DNA from: Hymenopellis radicata
Taxonomy: Eukaryota; Basidiomycota; Agaricomycetes; Agaricales; Physalacriaceae
Direction: 5' to 3'
Length of the DNA stretch: 13,616 nucleotides
Assembly: GCA_015501595.1 (NCBI GenBank)
Contig: JADNRX010001150.1
Coordinates: 1-13,616, forward strand
Part shown: in pieces, positions 9,181 to 13,616 of the stretch
Position numbering within the stretch: position 1 is the stretch's first letter
How the letters are laid out: every line of letters starts with the position of its first letter
The notes under the pieces: model-generated
Seen by the model: the letters and a program-made list of their open reading frames with translations, nothing else
Told to the model about the DNA's origin: nothing
Databases searched by the model: none
Translations under genes and position numbers: made by a program

Positions 9181-9952
9181 ATGCATATAGACCAAGGACC
9201 GTTGGTTAAAGCTCTTTCCTTCATACTATCATCAACCGAAATGCTCGACGAGGTCAATACCATCCAGCTCGTCACGGAATCGGTTGCAGAACCATGCGAT
9301 CAGCCCAAATTCTTGTGGACGATTACGAATGTTATCGTCATCCTCCTATCGGTCTTGAAAATCACAACGATCGTTTGGCCGGTTATTACACCACGACGGT
9401 TGTGGCCTCCGAATATCATCCAGGCCGTCTTGTCGCGATGTACCGTGGCTGACGCTGAGATTAGAGGCGTCACTTCGACGCGCACCACGTCTGGGATTAT
9501 CGCCAGAGTAATGGAGTACGTCGCCTCGTCGTCTGTAACCTTCCAAGTGAAAGGCTCATGCTCTACTTAGCCTCCAGGAAAATGCTAAGGAATTTTGTCA
9601 GCACCACGATAGGACCCTCCATTCCGGTGTCCTTCCTTATGTCCGATCATGGAAAAGGTTGTACTCGGAGGCGTCTGCGTTGGAGGCCGAGATGGATGAT
9701 ATCGAGGCGATTCCGGAGGTAAGTTAAACTTGGATCTCCTTGCGCCATCGCTGTAGCCTCCCTTCCTGCGCAGGTTCAGGATCTGCTTCGTCACCGGTCT
9801 GCTACCAAGAATCGGCCGGCGTGGATGACTAGCGATCTTGCAACTACTAGTACGTCCAGTTGAACGTGTTATATTCTTGCGCTCTGCCAGGCTCACATAC
9901 TTCCATAGCAAATGCTACCATGATTAATTTATCCCAACTTTCCCCGGCGTAA
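9181..9952 (+). CDS. Gene A, small membrane protein of an unrecognised family
   Basis: Exons 9181-9515, 9571-9718, 9774-9849 and 9909-9952. The introns of 55, 55 and 59 nt are GT-AG with gtacgt, gtaagt and gtacgt donors. The product is 200 residues, or 180 from the second ATG at 9241. A hydrophobic helix spans about 45-68 (NVIVILLSVLKITTIVWPV), followed by WPP at 75-77 and C87. A charged helical segment includes SWKRLYSEASALEAEMDDIE (about 138-157). The end is NATMINLSQLSPA. No signal peptide is obvious and the helix may be a signal anchor. The gene model is supported by gene B (12373-13005), which has identical intron order and phases (2, 0, 1) and conserved WPP, W-x2-L-x-S-E-A-x-A-L-E and the C-terminal L-x-PA end. 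I do not know the function. The N-terminal 40 residues have no counterpart in B and the start could be downstream. Confidence 0.6.
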
Positions 9953-9984
9953 TTCCCCAAGATGGAAAAGAATATATACTCTCG

Positions 9985-10102
9985 AAGTTGAGGAGGGGGA
10001 TGCGAGCAAATCATGTTGAGATGGTACGTCAAAACGTGATGGACTGTCATCTCTCAACTGACATCAATTAATCCATAGCGAATGATACCCCGACTCCCGT
10101 AA
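9985..10102 (+). other. Conserved 3' block of gene A with an intron
   Basis: After the gene A stop, codon-like sequence LSKLRRGMRANHVEM leads to a GT-AG intron (10024-10078, gtacgt to ccatag). It then reads RMIPRLP followed by TAA. The same arrangement is present after gene B (13020-13168). It is either a spliced 3' UTR or an alternative terminal exon, reachable if the third intron uses a later acceptor ending at 9970. Confidence 0.4.
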
Positions 10103-10147
10103 ATCGCTCGTGAAGAGCTTGAAGGGACGATAAACCCTTGCGATGAT

Positions 10148-10179
10148 AATGCTTTCTAAATGCTTTCCAAATGCTTTCC
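10148..10179 (+). repeat. 11-bp tandem repeat in the gene A 3' flank
   Basis: Three near-perfect units of aaatgctttcc. A matching, more degenerate set (aatgctttcg, aaatgctttcc, aatgttttcg) sits at 13221-13251 in the equivalent position after gene B. Confidence 0.7.
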
Positions 10180-10779
10180 CTGCCTTCGTACACTCATCGC
10201 TACTGCTACACTTACTGTATCATACTCCCTACCTTCCCCTGCGTTTACCCCACCGTGTATTCAATGTCTTCCCCAATGCCCAAGAGCCCTTCCCGTGTTC
10301 GCCCACTACGACCATTGACCATTGATTGCGCTCCGCCTGGCTCCCGTCCGTGTCTACAATACATCTTATCATCTCGACGACAGCCAAGGTCCAGTGGACT
10401 TTCAAAGGATGGTCCGGTACGAATACTTCTCCGGCCGTCTGTCACTTATATACATGCACCGACCGCATCAGAGACGTTTTGAACAAAGGCTGAAACACAT
10501 ACTGAACAGGATGCTCCAAAGAAATGTGGGATAGTTGGACGCCAAGTTACTCCGCCATATGATCCCTCCCATGTTCGCAGATTTCAACAATCGAGATCGT
10601 CAAAGTTCTCACGAAGAGAGCCCAACTCCGTACGCGCGTGCGGCACTCCTTCAGGACCTGCTCTTGACAGTGCTACGGTTGTCCTGGCGGTCCAAGTTCA
10701 CACTCATCCGAAGTCGACACTTCTTCCGAGCATACTAGCTATAATCCAGCGGGAGCTGTTCACAGTACTAGTTCGACAG

Positions 10780-10935
10780 AAAGCGGGAATGGGAAAGCAG
10801 GGAATCGTGAGATAAACGAGAGAGAATGGGGAACGGAAAGAAGCAAGAAGAACACAGTACACGCAGGCAAGTCTGACCACCGCCATTTGGCAGTTTTTGA
10901 TCTGAGATATGCGAAGTAGCACCGCCAAACTAGTG
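10780..10935 (+). repeat. Duplicated block in the second unit
   Basis: The counterpart of 8571-8745. Here it lies about 1.44 kb before gene B, against about 0.44 kb before gene A, so roughly 0.9-1.0 kb was gained in this unit or lost from the first. Confidence 0.5.
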
Positions 10936-11090
10936 CTGCCGCAAGTTCGAGCTGAACTCGAACCTTGAGTACTCGAATCCACTTTGGATGAGCTCGAGGT
11001 AGCTCGGTTGCAACTTGGCAGCTCGACTCGCTCGACCAACCAAGTTTACCGAAGTCACCGACCTCGAGCTGAACTCGACTCGACTCGCTG
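10935..11090. repeat. Segment with repeated cgagctgaactcga and ctcgactcg motifs
   Basis: The motif gagctgaactcga occurs near 10947 and 11065. Variants of agctcgactcgctcg and tcgactcgactcgctg occur between and after. Several motifs are near-palindromic. It could be the remnant of a short mobile element or a simple-sequence expansion. No target-site duplication was identified. Confidence 0.4.
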
Positions 11091-11368
11091 CAGCACTACG
11101 CCAAACTCATGTCGCCCTCGGTCCTCGGATGAGCCTTCCCTACTCTGGACCATTCTAGCAATCCTTGTCTACTGAGAATATTTTGAGCATACGGGAACCA
11201 CTTACACCGTTCATACTGTAAGTACATTCAGTTAAGTTGATTCCGGCATCCAGACAAGCGTAAACTCTCAGATCTCAGCCTGGATGTCCTTTAGCAAGAT
11301 GTAGACAGGCGCAGCCAATAGACGGTGAACTCTTATCGTTTCGAGCCGGTGTGGATGCATGATGATGT

Positions 11369-11653
11369 ATGAACCGAGTGATTGACTTGAACGTGAACGA
11401 GGTAGCCGCAATACGCATAGTGATTGGTTCAACTAGTGAGACCGAGGAAATCGGGGGAAAGAGTTCAACACGGCTGGTGTGGCTCGTCGAGGGAGCAAGA
11501 CTATATATACTTGTTAGTGCATTTCAAATTCCAGCGGATTTCATCCTTGACGCGAATGATTCAGAACCTTATTTAACCCTCGGACCTTACCCCGTCAGTT
11601 ACGCGACGCGATGTGTGGGTATCTTTCCACCTCGAGGTAGGTTATTAATATAA
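11369..11653 (+). CDS. Unassigned 94-codon ORF
   Basis: A single open frame beginning MNRVIDLNVNEVAAIRIVIG and ending PPRGRLLI. I recognise no family, no clear membrane segment and no supporting introns. A tatatata stretch lies inside the frame (about 11502), which is more typical of a promoter. It lies within the extra sequence of the second duplicated unit. It could well be noncoding. Confidence 0.15.
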   Translation: MNRVIDLNVNEVAAIRIVIGSTSETEEIGGKSSTRLVWLVEGARLYILVSAFQIPADFILDANDSEPYLTLGPYPVSYATRCVGIFPPRGRLLI

Positions 11654-12324
11654 AGTCGACTTCAGAACTTCCCACCGCCTTTTGAAAAGTATTCTGGAGT
11701 TCTTTGTTATCGGTATAAAGGAGAAATCACCGGCGCGCTGTTTTCCCGGAGTGTCGTACTCTTTCGCAACGTCGACGAGCTACCAATATCCAGGTGGATA
11801 TGTGCCCGGGCCTCTATAACCCTAGACGCGCGCCCTACGCGCCTCGTAGAAGCGCAACACAAGTGTTTGTTGATGAAAGGTGCATGAGCCTGCATCAGTG
11901 ACCAGGGCGTGACCATTGCATATCGCTGTTGATTTCTTCTTATTTCTTTCCATCACCACGAGATGAGGGTCTACCCGCTCCACCACCACCTCCACCGCTA
12001 GCGGACTCTCATGCACCTACTAGACCACCCCCAGCGTTACGAGGATTCTCACAGCGATTGCACGTTCATCTGCTCCTTCAAAAATCCCTTCTCTGGAATA
12101 GCCTGACACTATTGCGTCCGAGTTTGACCTCCAAAGCGATATTTTAAAGGTGGGACCTCGAAACTCCCAAAAGGCTATGCGCATAGTATTATTATTATAA
12201 CCAAAGGATGCCAGGAACTCGACAAGCAGCTCCGCCTTCCCGAGGAAACGGTTCGCGAGTGCTCTGATTCTCCACGGCCGAGTCGGTTTCCACTTTAGAT
12301 CCCCATCGAGACATAAATCCTCTG

Positions 12325-12333
12325 TATTTAAAT
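12325..12333 (+). promoter_or_regulatory. Candidate TATA box of gene B
   Basis: TATTTAAAT, 40-48 bp before the ATG at 12373, followed by a pyrimidine-rich leader (ccttttccc) ending in accatcATG. Confidence 0.5.
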
Positions 12334-12372
12334 CCCAAATCTTTCGACTGCGACCTTTTCCCTTAAACCATC

Positions 12373-13005
12373 ATGAACTTGAACGCCACCACAAATTTCT
12401 GCGCAAATGCCCTTTTCATATTCATCCTCATCAACATCATCGTCGTCGTTGTGCGACATTTGAAACAGTGCACATGGCCTCCGACCATGGTAGACGCCAT
12501 CAGAAAGCGATGCGACGTCGCGGGGAGCCACATTCAAGAAACCTGTGTTCAATGGCAAATCGCCATAGTCCTCCTTAACCGTGTCAAGGAGTACGTGACT
12601 CTCTTCCTCCTCCTCCTCCTCGTCCTATATCTAACCGCTCTGGCATTAGTATCAAGGAGAATGCCGGAGAGCTCTCCAAAAGGCACCGCACGACCCACGG
12701 CCTGCGCTACCTCCGGGCCTGGAGGGGCCTCCACTCGGAGGCGTGCGCGTTGGAGGAGAAGATCGAGGAGATCGAAGACGAGGTGCAGGTAACTATAGAC
12801 TCGCGGTTTCCTTTAGCCATCGCTGTAGCGCGCTGCGCAGATCATCCCTCTGCGCCGTGGCCACTCCGCTTTGGTCAAGGATGTGGTGGCATGCGTTCTT
12901 CCTGGGAATGATGGTGCGTCGAGCGTGTTTCGTCCCTACGTTAGTCCAGGCTTACATTGATGTATAGAGAATAATGCCTCGATGGCGCTATCTTTGCCAG
13001 CGTAA
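12373..13005 (+). CDS. Gene B, small membrane protein, paralogue of gene A
   Basis: Exons 12373-12590, 12650-12788, 12841-12913 and 12968-13005, giving 155 residues. Introns of 59, 52 and 54 nt are GT-AG; the first has a clear ctaac branch site. A strong hydrophobic helix spans about 12-28 (NALFIFILINIIVVVV) close to the N-terminus, consistent with a signal anchor, followed by WPP at 35-37 and C47. The segment AWRGLHSEACALEEKIEEIE (about 96-115) is a likely amphipathic or coiled-coil helix. The end is NNASMALSLPA. Intron positions and phases match gene A, which supports both models. Overall identity by eye is low outside these motifs, so the duplication is old or the proteins evolve fast. Function unknown. 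Confidence 0.65.
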
Positions 13006-13019
13006 CGATCAGAGATGAG

Positions 13020-13168
13020 AGGAGGAACGTCTGCTCTCAAAGATGAGCTTGGGGACGCGAGCAGATCAAGAAGAAATGGTGTGTCAAATCGTGATGGATT
13101 ATCGTCTTCAAACTTACCTCATCTCTCAGCGAATGATACCCTTTCCCTATAAATCGCTCGCCATGTAA
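13020..13168 (+). other. Conserved 3' block of gene B with an intron
   Basis: This block reads EEERLLSKMSLGTRADQEEM (one E completed from the previous exon), then a GT-AG intron at 13079-13129 (gtgtgt to ctctcag), then RMIPFPYKSLAM and TAA at 13166-13168. It could be joined to exon 3 of gene B by using an acceptor ending at 13019 in place of 12967. Otherwise it is 3' UTR. The matching block after gene A keeps the same frame and intron position. Confidence 0.4.
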
Positions 13169-13454
13169 TCCAAGAGCTAGAGGGGAGAAACCCGCACGAT
13201 GCCGTATTCCGTGCTATGACAATGCTTTCGAAATGCTTTCCAATGTTTTCGCGCACTACATATACCACACAGACTCCTAGTACGATACTGTATTTATACT
13301 CACTACCCTTCCCCGCGTTTGCGCCACCATTACTGTACATGACATCCCCTACCGCACTCGAGAACAAAGTCGCTTGGCATACAATAGTTTAAGAAACCCT
13401 GATTCGACGTTGAAAAGCTCAGTGGAAATCATTGATTTGCCTCACCGCCATTCC
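13169..13454. other. 3' flank of gene B
   Basis: It is similar to the gene A 3' flank (about 10103-10280) up to about 13340, including the aaatgctttcc repeats and a ccttcccc-gcgttt-ccacc stretch. After that it diverges. On the minus strand 13417-13348 could be a last exon (LFNVESGFLKLLYAKRL) of the gene at 13616. Confidence 0.4.
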
Positions 13455-13616
13455 TCATGCACCCATATGGACGTAAGGCACCCACACCAGGAAAGCACTC
13501 TCCTCGATATCATCGCGTAACCTTTGAATCGCATGGTCTAACGGAAAAGCCGACTCTTTGTAATCACGCATTTCCGCCTCGACCACCTTCACTGAAGTCT
13601 TCAAAAGTGCGACGTT
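13455..13616 (-). CDS. Partial gene of unknown function, entering from the right edge
   Basis: The minus strand is open from the window edge for 53 codons, then TGA at 13457-13455. It is rich in charged helical residues (KVVEAEMRDYKESAF, then IQRLRDDIEESAF), unlike the surrounding noncoding sequence. A GT-AG intron at 13487-13418 (gtgtgg to actgag) would replace the last 11 residues and continue through LFNVESGFLKLLYAKRL to a TAG near 13348. The 5' part lies outside the window. I recognise no family. Confidence 0.35.
   Translation of the reverse strand, partial: NVALLKTSVKVVEAEMRDYKESAFPLDHAIQRLRDDIEESAFLVWVPYVHMGA

Larger units (their letters stand above)
10103..12324. other. Long region without a firm gene between genes A and B
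   Basis: It holds the end of the A-side duplicated 3' flank (to about 10280), a duplicated block (10780-10935), a gagctgaactcga-containing segment (10935-11090), and an unassigned 94-codon ORF (11369-11653). A frame open from about 10666 to 10916 without an ATG is Ser/Thr-rich (HSSEVDTSSEHTSYNPAGA) and could be an exon or relic. A proline-coding run near 11975-12000 lies in a 72-codon ORF that I do not believe. Splice signals could not be linked into a gene model. Confidence 0.4.

Noticed and set aside
11929..12147. 72-codon proline-rich ORF
   Set aside because: The proline run comes from a ccaccacc simple sequence. The rest has no supporting signal and an opposing ORF of equal length exists.
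12549..12792. Readthrough of gene B exon 1 into an Arg-rich tail
   Set aside because: The sequence after 12590 is an intron with gtacgt, a ctaac branch site and a ttag acceptor. The spliced frame matches gene A.
1..13616. tRNA, rRNA, CRISPR array or bacterial operon features
   Set aside because: No cloverleaf, rRNA motif, regularly spaced repeats or Shine-Dalgarno organisation was seen on reading both strands.

Overview
The window looks like nuclear DNA of a filamentous basidiomycete, probably an Agaricomycete. The supports are several genes split by very short GT-AG introns (about 45-60 nt), compact intergenic spaces, a degraded multi-pass membrane gene of a type expanded in mushrooms, and a Ty3/Gypsy-like retroelement. 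No bacterial, CRISPR or RNA-gene signal was seen. The assignment comes from sequence style and family recall, not from a search.

Left part (1-6370): a layered insertion history. Pieces of one minus-strand multi-TM membrane protein gene lie at about 6330-6166, 778-690 and 454-215, in that order along the minus strand. A 235-bp TA-flanked, inverted-repeat element (MITE copy 1, 455-689) splits the second and third pieces. A truncated retroelement (about 899-5928) separates the first and second. It keeps a long Gag region with a CCHC knuckle and an aspartic protease, but has no reverse transcriptase, RNase H, integrase or 3' LTR. Its right end is fused exactly to MITE copy 2 (5929-6165), whose far side is the membrane-gene relic. 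This suggests that recombination between MITE copies removed pol and the 3' LTR.

Middle (6371-7197): a complete five-exon gene for a p24/emp24 family ER-Golgi cargo receptor. It is the best supported gene here and begins 206 bp from MITE copy 2. Next, 7587-8494 may hold a six-exon gene of unknown function (low confidence).

Right part (about 8570-13370): a diverged tandem duplication. Gene A (9181-9952, 200 aa) and gene B (12373-13005, 155 aa) are paralogues of an unrecognised small membrane protein family. They share four exons, the same intron phases, a WPP motif after one TM helix, and a W-x2-L-x-S-E-A-x-A-L-E segment. Similarity continues into their 3' flanks, including an extra GT-AG intron and 11-bp repeats. 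A shorter upstream block is also shared. The second unit is about 0.9 kb longer. The window ends in what may be the 3' part of another gene on the minus strand (13616-13455).
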